Translations under genes and position numbers: made by a program | The notes under the pieces: model-generated | Database searches by the model: none | What the model was told of the DNA's origin: nothing | The model's input: the letters and a program-made list of their open reading frames with translations, nothing else | DNA from: Jaenimonas drosophilae | Taxonomy: Eukaryota; Euglenozoa; Kinetoplastea; Trypanosomatida; Trypanosomatidae | Length of the DNA stretch: 42,966 nt | Direction of reading: 5' to 3' | Assembly: GCA_030849065.1 (NCBI GenBank) | Contig: JASAON010001505.1 | Span: forward strand, 1-42,966 | Part shown: positions 8,698 to 17,214 of the stretch, piece after piece | How positions within the stretch are numbered: position 1 is the stretch's first letter | How the letters are laid out: every line of letters starts with the position of its first letter

Positions 8698-10167
8698 ATG
8701 ACCACCTTGTTTCGACCCACACAACGTGCGGGGAGCTCCGAGAGCGAAGACCATCTCTCCACCCAGCGCCAAGAAAGCTGCAATGCACCCCCACTGCCAT
8801 CTACTGCAGTGGCACCCGCGGATGTGATGATGATTGAGCTGCTCGCTGAGCGCTGCCGTGAGATAGTACAAGCCATCACGTCCACACAAGAGGGACGAAG
8901 CCGTGCATGGATGAACGTGCAGCCCTGCGTTTTGTCAAGCACGAAGATTTTGTGTCAGGCTGCGGCGGCTCAGTCACTGGACATGCGACGCTTGACTGAG
9001 CAGGTTCAGCAGCAGCGGCACATCCTCCACACGCTCATTGATGATCGTCGTGTGAAGGAAGAGCGCTACGCGCTTGACCAACAGTGCACCTCCGCAGACT
9101 TCCTCGCGCTCGAAGCCGCCGTGGAGAAGCTGCAGGCAGCCCTCGACGCTGAACGTCGGGAGCGTCGGCGCTACAACCAAGAAGTCGTTGTAGATGGAAT
9201 GGAGGAGCTGAAGTACCTCATCACCAGCGGCGAGGGGGGTTTTGTGCGCCATCCACGGCAACAACCCACCAAGGCTTGTGAGGGCCCCTCGCTGGAGGAG
9301 GTGCGCCACCTCCGTCGTCAGTGGAAAGACTTGCGTCAGCGGCTGAGTATCGCTGCTCGCCATGCGGAGGAGATGAATGCCGCCACAGAAGCTGCACATT
9401 CAGGTGAGCGCCGTCGTGGTGCCTCTCCGACCGACGACGAGGACGTGGAGAGCTCAACGGAGGCTCCAGCAGTGGCGTCAACGGGTTCTGCTCGAGGGGG
9501 CCCACGACGCCAATCTGCGGGCCGCGCAGATCGATGCACACGCTGGCGCTGGGTTTGGCGTGGTGACCAGCACAGCCACTTCTCCTCTGCCCTCCGTCGT
9601 CGCAACGGCTCACCGCGGCGTGGGGAGAGTGGCCCAACAATGAGCGTGAGCCCACCAATCTGCTGGGATCAACAGCGCTGGCAGGATGCATCGTCGATGC
9701 GTTGGCATGACGGTTTTCTTCACCGCCGACACAACGAAGAGGGTCCGGAAGAGGATGGCGCGGTGTTGTGGGCTACGCGCTCATCCATCGTCATATCCAC
9801 AACGGCCATGTACCGCATCACGGTCTGTCTTGCGCGCTATGACCTACGCAGCCACGTTGAGGACGCCACGCCGGCTGGGCAGCAGTCCAAGACGTCGAGG
9901 CACCCGTCTGCCCCCGTCATTGCCGTGTACGTGAATAGGGACCTTGTGGAGGTGAGTGGTGCCTCCATGAGCCAGGCCAAGGCCACAACGCCAACGCTTC
10001 GATACCATCAACACTGCGGAACGACGGCGGCGGCGGCGGTGACCAACACAACGTCGATGCATCTCTTCGTCACTGCGGGCTCCACCTTGAAGGTGCGGTG
10101 CCACAACCTCCACGACACCACCGTCGTCCACGATGCGTGGATGGAGATGGAGCTCCTGTCGTGGTAG
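8698..10167 (+). CDS. Coiled-coil protein with a possible C1q/TNF-like C-terminal domain
   Basis: A 489-residue protein. Residues about 94-161 and 199-233 are charged, heptad-like helices, probably coiled coil. Residues about 235-330 are low complexity and Arg-rich. From about residue 355 the sequence shows alternating beta-strand patterns: 'TTAMYRITVCLA', then 'PVIAVYVNRDLVEVSG', then 'MHLFVTAGSTLKVRC', ending in 'DAWMEMELL'. This order resembles the jelly-roll strands of C1q/TNF-like domains, which close with a hydrophobic strand at the very C-terminus. The assignment is pattern-based and unproven. Coiled coil plus C1q-like head would suggest a trimer. The ATG at 8698 is the first in the frame after the candidate acceptor at 8632-8634. 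Confidence 0.6.
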   Translation: MTTLFRPTQRAGSSESEDHLSTQRQESCNAPPLPSTAVAPADVMMIELLAERCREIVQAITSTQEGRSRAWMNVQPCVLSSTKILCQAAAAQSLDMRRLTEQVQQQRHILHTLIDDRRVKEERYALDQQCTSADFLALEAAVEKLQAALDAERRERRRYNQEVVVDGMEELKYLITSGEGGFVRHPRQQPTKACEGPSLEEVRHLRRQWKDLRQRLSIAARHAEEMNAATEAAHSGERRRGASPTDDEDVESSTEAPAVASTGSARGGPRRQSAGRADRCTRWRWVWRGDQHSHFSSALRRRNGSPRRGESGPTMSVSPPICWDQQRWQDASSMRWHDGFLHRRHNEEGPEEDGAVLWATRSSIVISTTAMYRITVCLARYDLRSHVEDATPAGQQSKTSRHPSAPVIAVYVNRDLVEVSGASMSQAKATTPTLRYHQHCGTTAAAAVTNTTSMHLFVTAGSTLKVRCHNLHDTTVVHDAWMEMELLSW

Positions 10168-10318
10168 GGACCGCAGATGCTGCTGTACTTCATGTTCTCC
10201 ATCTTGTCTCTTTCAGCACGTCATGCTGCTGCTGCTGCACGCATACCTGACCTATACACAACACCAATCTTTCTTCAACTTGATTCTGCTAGCTCACCGC
10301 ACACACATACACAGCGTG

Positions 10319-10648
10319 ATGGGCCAGGGCAATGCCATTGGCCTCGCCCGCGACACCATCCGGTCGGAGCAATTCCTGAAGTTCCAAGAAGCCCACCATC
10401 GAGTGGTGCATCGTGCGTTCGCCAAGTGCGTGGACCCCGCCAGCTGCCGCGACCCCAACGCCACCAACACACTTCTTCCGGAGGAGCAGGCGTGTGTAGA
10501 GGAGTACGCGCTGCTCTACTCCACCTACGCCAGCCGCAACTTCCTCTACTCCACAAGCCTCTACGAACAGCATGAGCGCGACATGTACCAGAAGGCTCGG
10601 ATGGAGATGATGCAGCAGCAGGCGAGGCAGGACCTCAAGGCTCACTAA
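10319..10648 (+). CDS. Small helical protein with three spaced cysteines, possibly a divergent small Tim-type chaperone
   Basis: A 109-residue protein. It begins Met-Gly-Gln-Gly-Asn-Ala, so Gly2 could be myristoylated, though Ala at position 6 is a weak fit. Two amphipathic helices flank Cys37, Cys43 and Cys59. The arrangement 'Phe-Ala-Lys-Cys ... Leu-x-x-Glu-x-x-x-Cys ... Tyr' recalls small Tim chaperones of the intermembrane space, but the twin CX3C motif is not complete, so this is tentative. A myristoylated accessory subunit of a respiratory complex is an alternative. The frame is open upstream to an ATG at 10133, but that lies inside the preceding gene and before the likely acceptor (AG 10291-10292), so 10319 is preferred. 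Confidence 0.6.
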   Translation: MGQGNAIGLARDTIRSEQFLKFQEAHHRVVHRAFAKCVDPASCRDPNATNTLLPEEQACVEEYALLYSTYASRNFLYSTSLYEQHERDMYQKARMEMMQQQARQDLKAH

Positions 10649-11212
10649 GTCTGGAGAGGTGCAGGAGGCAGCAATCATGTTGTGCCTTCTTCATGCCCGT
10701 TGGCAATGTGCTTCATTGCTTCTGGTAGTCACACCTAACGAAGGCGTCTTGTTGCTGGTGATGTGAAAGAGAGAGTGCACCCCACACAGTTGCTGGTGTG
10801 TCTGGCCCACAGCAAGCACATGTCCCTCTTCTTCCTCCCTCCTTCTGCTTTATACTCATGTTGTAGCTTCGGAGTGGTCCCACACACATCACCCCACCAC
10901 TTCCTCTCTTCCTTGCCACCGAGCCATCTTCTTCACGTCGCCCATTATACACAGGGCAACGTGGGTGGCCCAATCAACACAAGAAGAGTTGCCTTTGGCA
11001 CGACACAGCTGCGGGCAACTCACAGCCACGCTCTACCCCTCTTTAGATCTAGACCTTCTCCTTCTGTTCTCTGGCCACACAATCGCACTCCATAGAGATT
11101 GGCCACACCAACACAACCTCTCCTCCCACACGCGATTGCGACCTGGCAACGCACAACATCTGCACCACCCCTCTCTTTTTGTAACTCGAATACCACCACC
11201 AACATCACACGA
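10649..11212. other. Intergenic region before the kinase gene
   Basis: No gene is seen. It is CT-rich with several possible splice acceptors, including TAG at 11044-11046 and 11050-11052. No ATG occurs between these and 11213, which supports the kinase start. The kinase frame is open upstream to a TTG at 11099. Confidence 0.5.
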
Positions 11213-13546
11213 ATGGACCGAGATGAGCGCTACGTTGCCGTCACGCTGTTCCCCTCCGTGGGGGACGACCTCAGCGTGAGCTGCCCGCCGCCCATCCACG
11301 ACATCACCAATATACCTCCCGCCTCCCTCATGGTCCACCGCCTGAAGGAAGACGATGAGGCGCACGCCGTGGCACTTCCACGCACCCACACCGATAGCCC
11401 CATCCCCTTTCAATTTGCGGCAGCCGGAGAGGATGAAGAGAGCTCCCCACTCTCCATTGGCCTCCCCATTTCGCGCGCACGTGCGGCCTCCTCCAACCTC
11501 ACCCCGACGACCTTCGCCATCGGCTCGCCCGTCTACGGTTCCGCCGGCCGCAGCCAAGGCGAGCGCCTTCGCATAATGCCCCAAACACCCATCAAGAAGC
11601 ATCGCACCGTCCACGCCAAGGATGATCGGCTCGTGGCCAAGGCAGCTCGAACGGTGTCGCTGCGTCAAGGGGCCAAGTTTATGCGTGCGGAGGCCAAACA
11701 CGGAAGTGTGGCCGAGGCGCAGCGCCGGCGCATCTCCTCCGATGTTATGTCGCAATTCAGCGCGATGGACCTCGAGGATGTGGCCTCGCATGGCGCACCA
11801 CACACAACGCGTGGTGGAGGTGGGGCGCAGACCCCGACGATGGCCCCCATGATGGGAGGGCCGCCACTCTCCGCCTTCTCCCCCGCCCGTCCTTCGCCCG
11901 CCATGGCCGCCTCGCCCTCGTGGCCGGACGTGAGCCGGTCCACGGGCTTCCCCGCCGGCAGCTTCAGCCAAATGCTGCGGCCCTCGCAGGATGTGCTGGA
12001 GCTCTCGCAGGCTGACACAGAGTACTCTAACCTCTTCGCCCGACGCATTCTCACCGACTACCGCGAGGTCCGTGAGCTGGGCAAAGGATCCTTTGGACGG
12101 GTGCACCTCTACGAGGCCATCGCCACGGGAGAGCCGGTGGCCATCAAGTCCTCGCAGCCGCTCTACTCGCCCGAGCAAACCGCCCGCTGTCGTCGTGAGC
12201 GCGACGTGATGCTCCTCCTCCACGGCCAGCCACACGTCGTGCAGCTCTCGGCGTGGTGGGAGGAGGGCCGCATCCCCCAAATGTTTCTGGAGCTGGAGTA
12301 CTGCCCCGGAGGATCGGTGGCGGCCCTCGCGGAACGCCGCCGCGAGCGTGGAGAGGCCTGGGAAGCGGATGAGGTTGGTGTGTTCCTCTTGCACATGGCC
12401 ATCGCCCTCGACGCGATGCACCGCCGCAACATCGCACACGTTGACTTCAAGCCCGACAACGTTCTCATTGATCGAGATGGAAACTACCGTCTCTCCGACT
12501 TTGGCTGCAGCGTCCTGCTCGACGACCTGGGCCGCCCGCGGCGCATCCCTCAGCCCTCGACCAACAAGGGCCTGCGCTCCTCTTCGCCGCTGCTACCCCC
12601 GCGACGTGGGGGTGGCATCTCGAGCATCAATCTGTGCTGGGATAGCATTGGCAGCCCATCCGCCTCCACCCCATGTCGCCCATCGCCCGGTACCACAACG
12701 CACGACCCGCTCATCTTCACGCACCCGGACCTCAGCCTACCCGTCGGCCTCGGTGAGTCGCAGCTGAGTATGGCCAGCGTCGATGAAGGGGATTGCCGCT
12801 ACCTCTGCATGGACATGCTCAACGAGAAGCGCTACTGCAAGGCTGGCGACCTCTACTCCCTCGGCATGTCGCTCATTGAGCTCCTCTCGGGGGAGGCCCT
12901 TCCACGTCAGGGTGAGGCCTTTCACCACCTCCGCCGGAATCCCCCATTGCAACTCTTCCATCAACGTGGATGCCCATCTTCCTTGGTCGGACTCATTGGC
13001 GCTCTCGTGCGCGAGGACCCGACCAGCCGCCCCACTGCCCGCGAAGTGCTACAACTTCTGCGGCCTCCACCCGAGGCGTTGATGTGCATCAGCGATGAGC
13101 TCCAGATCGCCACCCTGACGAGCGGGCGGAAGCAGCTTCACGAGGCCCTCGACAAGGAGGAAGAGAGCACCTCCACCGCCCACCTGCGCTACGTCGCGGC
13201 CACGGTCGAGGGGACCTCGTGGCTGCTGCACACGGCGCTGCAGGAGCTGGCCCACAGTGGCCATGATGGGAGCGTCTTTTCCCCGATTGGCACACCAACC
13301 CCGGCGGCGACGACGACGAGAGCACGGGCTCCACTGCCCAGTGGGCACGCAGCTACACCGGATGCCGGTGGCTCCCCACTCGGTGGGAGCTCCTCCAACG
13401 GCTTCCATGCACACACGCGACTGAGGGGATTCATGGAGGCTGGTGCCGCCGTCGGCGCAACGACGCGTGCGGAGCTCTGCACCCCTGAGCATCAGCCATT
13501 CCGATGCCGCTTGGTGCTACAACCTCCTGCTGGTCGCCTCGAGTAA
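11213..13546 (+). CDS. Wee1-like protein kinase
   Basis: A 777-residue protein. Residues 1-275 are low complexity with many Ser/Pro sites and look regulatory. The kinase domain runs from about 283 to 620. It has a glycine loop GKGSFG at 290-295, VAIK with Lys312, a catalytic loop HVDFKPDN with Asp411 (the usual HRD Arg is Val), and DFG with Asp429. A DEGDCRYLC segment around Glu525, followed by 'KAGDLYSLGMSLIEL', is the hallmark of Wee1 kinases in place of the APE motif. About 95 residues of low-complexity sequence lie between DFG and EGD, longer than in animal Wee1. Wee1 phosphorylates the glycine-loop Tyr of CDKs to hold cells before mitosis; that role is inferred from family. The C-terminal 150 residues are unassigned. 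Confidence 0.85.
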   Translation: MDRDERYVAVTLFPSVGDDLSVSCPPPIHDITNIPPASLMVHRLKEDDEAHAVALPRTHTDSPIPFQFAAAGEDEESSPLSIGLPISRARAASSNLTPTTFAIGSPVYGSAGRSQGERLRIMPQTPIKKHRTVHAKDDRLVAKAARTVSLRQGAKFMRAEAKHGSVAEAQRRRISSDVMSQFSAMDLEDVASHGAPHTTRGGGGAQTPTMAPMMGGPPLSAFSPARPSPAMAASPSWPDVSRSTGFPAGSFSQMLRPSQDVLELSQADTEYSNLFARRILTDYREVRELGKGSFGRVHLYEAIATGEPVAIKSSQPLYSPEQTARCRRERDVMLLLHGQPHVVQLSAWWEEGRIPQMFLELEYCPGGSVAALAERRRERGEAWEADEVGVFLLHMAIALDAMHRRNIAHVDFKPDNVLIDRDGNYRLSDFGCSVLLDDLGRPRRIPQPSTNKGLRSSSPLLPPRRGGGISSINLCWDSIGSPSASTPCRPSPGTTTHDPLIFTHPDLSLPVGLGESQLSMASVDEGDCRYLCMDMLNEKRYCKAGDLYSLGMSLIELLSGEALPRQGEAFHHLRRNPPLQLFHQRGCPSSLVGLIGALVREDPTSRPTAREVLQLLRPPPEALMCISDELQIATLTSGRKQLHEALDKEEESTSTAHLRYVAATVEGTSWLLHTALQELAHSGHDGSVFSPIGTPTPAATTTRARAPLPSGHAATPDAGGSPLGGSSSNGFHAHTRLRGFMEAGAAVGATTRAELCTPEHQPFRCRLVLQPPAGRLE

Positions 13547-13933
13547 AGGGCCACTGCCCATCTATCTTTGTAGTCTTGCTGGATATATGCATCAACCACG
13601 TCGGTGTAGCTTCTTCTCGTTGCTTTCTTGTGGAGGAGCGTATCTGAGGTGGGTCACCTTCGATCATCGTGGCCACCACATTCGCGCGTGTGTCTGGGGC
13701 ACCTGACACATCTCAAGAAGCACACACACACACACAACTCCCCGTGTTGGATTCTGACTCTTGTCACAGATGGAGCGACCCGCTCTACGTGGTTACCAGC
13801 ACGTCATGCACTACCCGTGCTGCTCATTCATCTTTTCTTCTTGTTCTTGTTGGACTTGTCATTGTCGTAGTCGTGGCCGGCCGTTGACAGCGGCCACCAC
13901 ATACCCAGCCACCTTGGAGGGGAAGTACAACGA
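13547..13933. other. Intergenic region with a CA microsatellite
   Basis: No gene is seen. A (CA)n run lies at about 13721-13737. A T/C-rich stretch (13829-13868) ends in TAG at 13868-13870, the likely acceptor, and the first ATG after it is the start of the next gene at 13934. Confidence 0.55.
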
Positions 13934-16417
13934 ATGGCCCGCACCGCCCCCTCGAACGCTTCCTTGCCACGGGATGATGAGGAGCGTCGTCCATCTTCAT
14001 CCCCAACCTCGCCGCGCGCGGTCGGCGGTGACGGCCGGCGCATCATAAGTAGCTTTCAGCCTTTATTGGTTGAGGTGGCCGGTTCCATGGATGATCCCAC
14101 GCAGCAGCAGCTCACCGCACGTCTGCGCCGCTACCGCAATCGGTACGCCCTCATCTTTCGGCTGATGGCCACCATCGCCGCACAACGTGTCTCTGAGGAT
14201 GAGCTCTTTGGCGATGATTCGAAGCCGCCGTTGTTGTTTGCCTCCCCACGTGCGGCCATCACCGTTGATGGCGGGCGACTGACCATTGTCCCCCGCTTTC
14301 ACCCGCGCGGATCTTTTCAGGAGGAAGACACCACCAACGCCATCAACACCTTTGATCACTACATGAACTACCAATTCCTCTCCGCCGCTCTCACCCACAA
14401 CATGCTTCGCTACCGCCGCCAGCACAGCAACATGGCAGGCGCAGAGGATGGGACTCCTCGTCCACCGCTGCCACGTTTCACGGAAGAAGACTCGGAGAAT
14501 TTTGTGGTGCGGCACTACGTTCATGAATCAACGCGGACGGCCTCCTTCATGATCGCCGACACTCGCACGCGTTGTGCCGCCGTCATCGACCCTCGCCAAT
14601 GCGGAGCTCATGCTGGACGAAGTGTGTACGAGGAGGACCTCCAGACGCTGGGGCTGCGACTCACGCACATCGTCGTAACCCACTACTGGGCGGACCTGGC
14701 CATGGGGGTAGAGGAGTTGTGCGCGCGGCATCCATCAGTGGTCATCTGCGCAGGAGGTGGCGTACCCGCCGGTGCAGTTGCTGGAACTGTGGCGCTGAGC
14801 CCCAGCCTCCAGCTTCGGTGCATCGCCATCCCCTCCTTCTCTCCAGAGAGCGTTGTTGTCGAGCTCCGCCTCTGTGGCGAGCTCCTCGCGCTGTTTTGTG
14901 GCCCCGTCTGGAGCACGGACGCTGTACCGCGTGCGGACCTCAGCTCCACCGTCTCCCTCCATGACGATGGTGTGTTACAGTGTGAGGAGGATGTTGTTCG
15001 CCGGTGCCAAGTGAACCTGAAGCGCTTCTTTTATGATCGCTACCTCCTCCCTCCATCCTCACCGTCGTCATCGCCTACGACCGACTCAGGCACAACAACC
15101 ACACCAACAGCAACAGATGTGCCAGAGTCAGAAGAAGGGTTCATGGCCAACGCCGTGCCATGGAAGGAGTGTGTGGTGCTCTTTCCCTCTCACGGTGGCT
15201 ACAGCAACGTCACCAACCAACTCGACCTGTACTGGGCCGCACACCTGGGCGACCTGCTCCGCATGCGGCACTCCCGCACCGTCATTGATACCCTCCTCAG
15301 CCCAGAGGCCTACGCCGCCTACTACGCCAAGATGCCACGCCTACCACGGCCTCCCCTCTTTCTGGCGAATCGACGATGGAACGGCCGCAGCATCCTCCGA
15401 CTCACGCAAGGAGGATCTCCAGAAGCTGCACCAACACCATCGCTGGCCTCCTCATCACCATCCACGGAGGTGGTCTGGGTGGATGTACGCGATGCCCCGC
15501 TCTATCACCGCCTTCATCCCGCTGCCGCGGTTCTCGTCCCGATGAGTTTCCCCGCGGAGGTCTACGGCGCCAAGCGTGCGGAGCTGTGGCTTCAGTGTTT
15601 GCTGCTGCCAGGGCAGAAGGTGATGGCCCTCTGCGGCAGTCCGGGGCAACGAGAGGTTGTGCGGGATCGACTGCGACTCCTCTCCCCAACCTCTGTGGTG
15701 GAGGTTTCCACTGTGGAGGAGCTCCTGCCCCTCCCCGCTGGCGAAGGTACGTGGTCGCCGGAAGCCATCTACGCCCGGCATGCGGCATCGGCCAGGGCCG
15801 TTGGTGATCGCATGTGCTTCGCCAGCGCGGGAGCCGCAGGCCATGTGTGGTGGATATACGCACCACATCCGCTGAAGCGTCTTGCGACGCCTGAGTCCCT
15901 GGTGGCCTTGGACGTTGGCCCAAGCAGCGCCACCATCGTGGTTGACCTCCGCACCCCTTTTGAGTTCAAGAATGGATCGCACCAACAAAGCGTACATGTA
16001 TCACTGGCGGAGCTGTGCGAGATGATGGTGGCCCACACGCAGGCCCTCATCGCCTCCGCACAGCATCACGATGAAGAGGGCAGTGGCTATCCGCCACTTC
16101 CCGTGCGGCCACTGGCAGAGCAGTACATGGTGAAGCTCCATCAACAAGCGCTCATGAATGAGGTACCCGTCGTGGATGCTCGTCGCGACATTCGCCGGTT
16201 GGTATTGTACTGCGCAGGCGGCTACCGTTCACTCATCGCTGAATCTCTTCTTCAACGGGCGGTGGAGCTCACTTGGATGGCCAACAGCTGGACGAGTCAC
16301 GCCACCATGGAAGCCACGATTGAGGTGGTGGATGTGGTGGGGGGTGCGTTTCAGATCATGACGCAGCGTCCAGATTTATGGCAAGTGAAGGACCGCTCCA
16401 TCATTTGTATTAGCTGA
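13934..16417 (+). CDS. Metallo-beta-lactamase-fold protein fused to two rhodanese domains; metal site apparently lost
   Basis: An 827-residue protein. Residues about 190-440 follow the persulfide-dioxygenase (ETHE1-like) branch of the metallo-beta-lactamase fold: 'FVVRHYVHESTRTASFMIAD', 'CAAVIDP', 'HIVVTHYWAD' and 'LFPSHGG'. The metal-binding HxHxDH motif reads H250-Y-W252-A-D254-L255, so two ligands are replaced. The usual PGH(T) segment reads PSFS, and the usual GD segment reads CGP. Only H250, D254 and H420 remain, so catalysis is doubtful. Two rhodanese-like domains follow. The first has Cys567 in an LCGSPGQR loop. The second has 'VVDLRTPFEF' and Cys760 in YCAGGYRS, a good active-site loop. 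ETHE1-type enzymes oxidise glutathione persulfide and rhodaneses move sulfane sulfur; here a sulfur-transfer or persulfide-sensing role is inferred. Confidence 0.8.
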   Translation: MARTAPSNASLPRDDEERRPSSSPTSPRAVGGDGRRIISSFQPLLVEVAGSMDDPTQQQLTARLRRYRNRYALIFRLMATIAAQRVSEDELFGDDSKPPLLFASPRAAITVDGGRLTIVPRFHPRGSFQEEDTTNAINTFDHYMNYQFLSAALTHNMLRYRRQHSNMAGAEDGTPRPPLPRFTEEDSENFVVRHYVHESTRTASFMIADTRTRCAAVIDPRQCGAHAGRSVYEEDLQTLGLRLTHIVVTHYWADLAMGVEELCARHPSVVICAGGGVPAGAVAGTVALSPSLQLRCIAIPSFSPESVVVELRLCGELLALFCGPVWSTDAVPRADLSSTVSLHDDGVLQCEEDVVRRCQVNLKRFFYDRYLLPPSSPSSSPTTDSGTTTTPTATDVPESEEGFMANAVPWKECVVLFPSHGGYSNVTNQLDLYWAAHLGDLLRMRHSRTVIDTLLSPEAYAAYYAKMPRLPRPPLFLANRRWNGRSILRLTQGGSPEAAPTPSLASSSPSTEVVWVDVRDAPLYHRLHPAAAVLVPMSFPAEVYGAKRAELWLQCLLLPGQKVMALCGSPGQREVVRDRLRLLSPTSVVEVSTVEELLPLPAGEGTWSPEAIYARHAASARAVGDRMCFASAGAAGHVWWIYAPHPLKRLATPESLVALDVGPSSATIVVDLRTPFEFKNGSHQQSVHVSLAELCEMMVAHTQALIASAQHHDEEGSGYPPLPVRPLAEQYMVKLHQQALMNEVPVVDARRDIRRLVLYCAGGYRSLIAESLLQRAVELTWMANSWTSHATMEATIEVVDVVGGAFQIMTQRPDLWQVKDRSIICIS

Positions 16418-17214
16418 CCGAGGTAAGGGTATGCCCGAACAGGATGCACAAGACTACTGCGCTCATCATCATTATCATCACCATGGTGTTCTGCTACACT
16501 GGCAAAGATGCTCCGGTGAATGAAGTAGTAGTTGTGGCTTGTTGAGGTGTACCCTTTGAGGCAGTCTAGTCAGAGAAGACCCACACATCTTCATCACTGG
16601 CTGATAAGTGTGTGGGCTGCTCAGGCGTCTCTGCCTCCCATGCGGAGATCGGGTTTGAAGTGGATCCCCGCATGGAGGGATCATGATTTATACAACACCA
16701 GCACCAGCGACCTCTGCGGCACACACAGACACATACACACCGAGAGGCGTGTGTGTGTGTGTGCCCGCAACTTATTTCTATGATGCGGCAGAGCTCAACT
16801 CCCTCGAGCGCTCTGTCGCGGACTTTATTCGCTGGACCGACTCGGTGTTGCGTGATCGATCCCGCCCAAAGTGAGGGCATGAGGAGGATGAGGAGGAGGA
16901 AGATGTGCACGAGTATGAGTATCATGGCGCCTGTTCGTGTGCGTGCCGGAACACACATTTTTTGCCCGTTAATAGGTTGTGATACCTTAATCGACATAAG
17001 GACCCCTCGTGCCCCTCAGATGATTCTTCAGTCTTCCTGTTTCATACACCATCATCATCATCATCATTTCTTGTTGTTGCTTGATTTGTGTAGTGTTTTT
17101 GAGTAGATCAGGCGTGAGACACTAGTTGTCTTCATCGTCCGTGAAAGGGAGCCTATCTCAGCGGTGGTAGCACACAAACCCTCTTTCCTCCCTGTGCGTA
17201 GTCAGCCCACGTCA
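16418..17214. other. Intergenic region with coding-like fragments and microsatellites
   Basis: No intact gene is supported. Coding-like fragments occur in different frames at 16570-16686 and 16683-16874, and again in frame after a TGA at 16875-16979. A (GT)n run lies at about 16748-16761 and a (CAT)n run at about 17048-17066. The acceptor for the next gene is probably the AG at 17200-17201, 14 bases before its ATG. Confidence 0.4.

Noticed and set aside
11033..12439. 468-codon minus-strand frame opposite the Wee1-like kinase
   Set aside because: It is the mirror of a GC-rich coding region; its product is His/Gly/Arg-rich without a domain, and all other genes are on the plus strand.
13721..13737. 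(CA)n run as part of a CRISPR or satellite array
   Set aside because: It is a short simple microsatellite of a kind common in trypanosomatid intergenic DNA; there are no spaced repeats.
16872..16874. TGA read as selenocysteine in the 16683-16982 frame
   Set aside because: The frame continues after TGA, but the context does not resemble SelK, SelT or the kinetoplastid SelTryp, and I see no supporting SECIS-like structure. Frameshift or decay is simpler.
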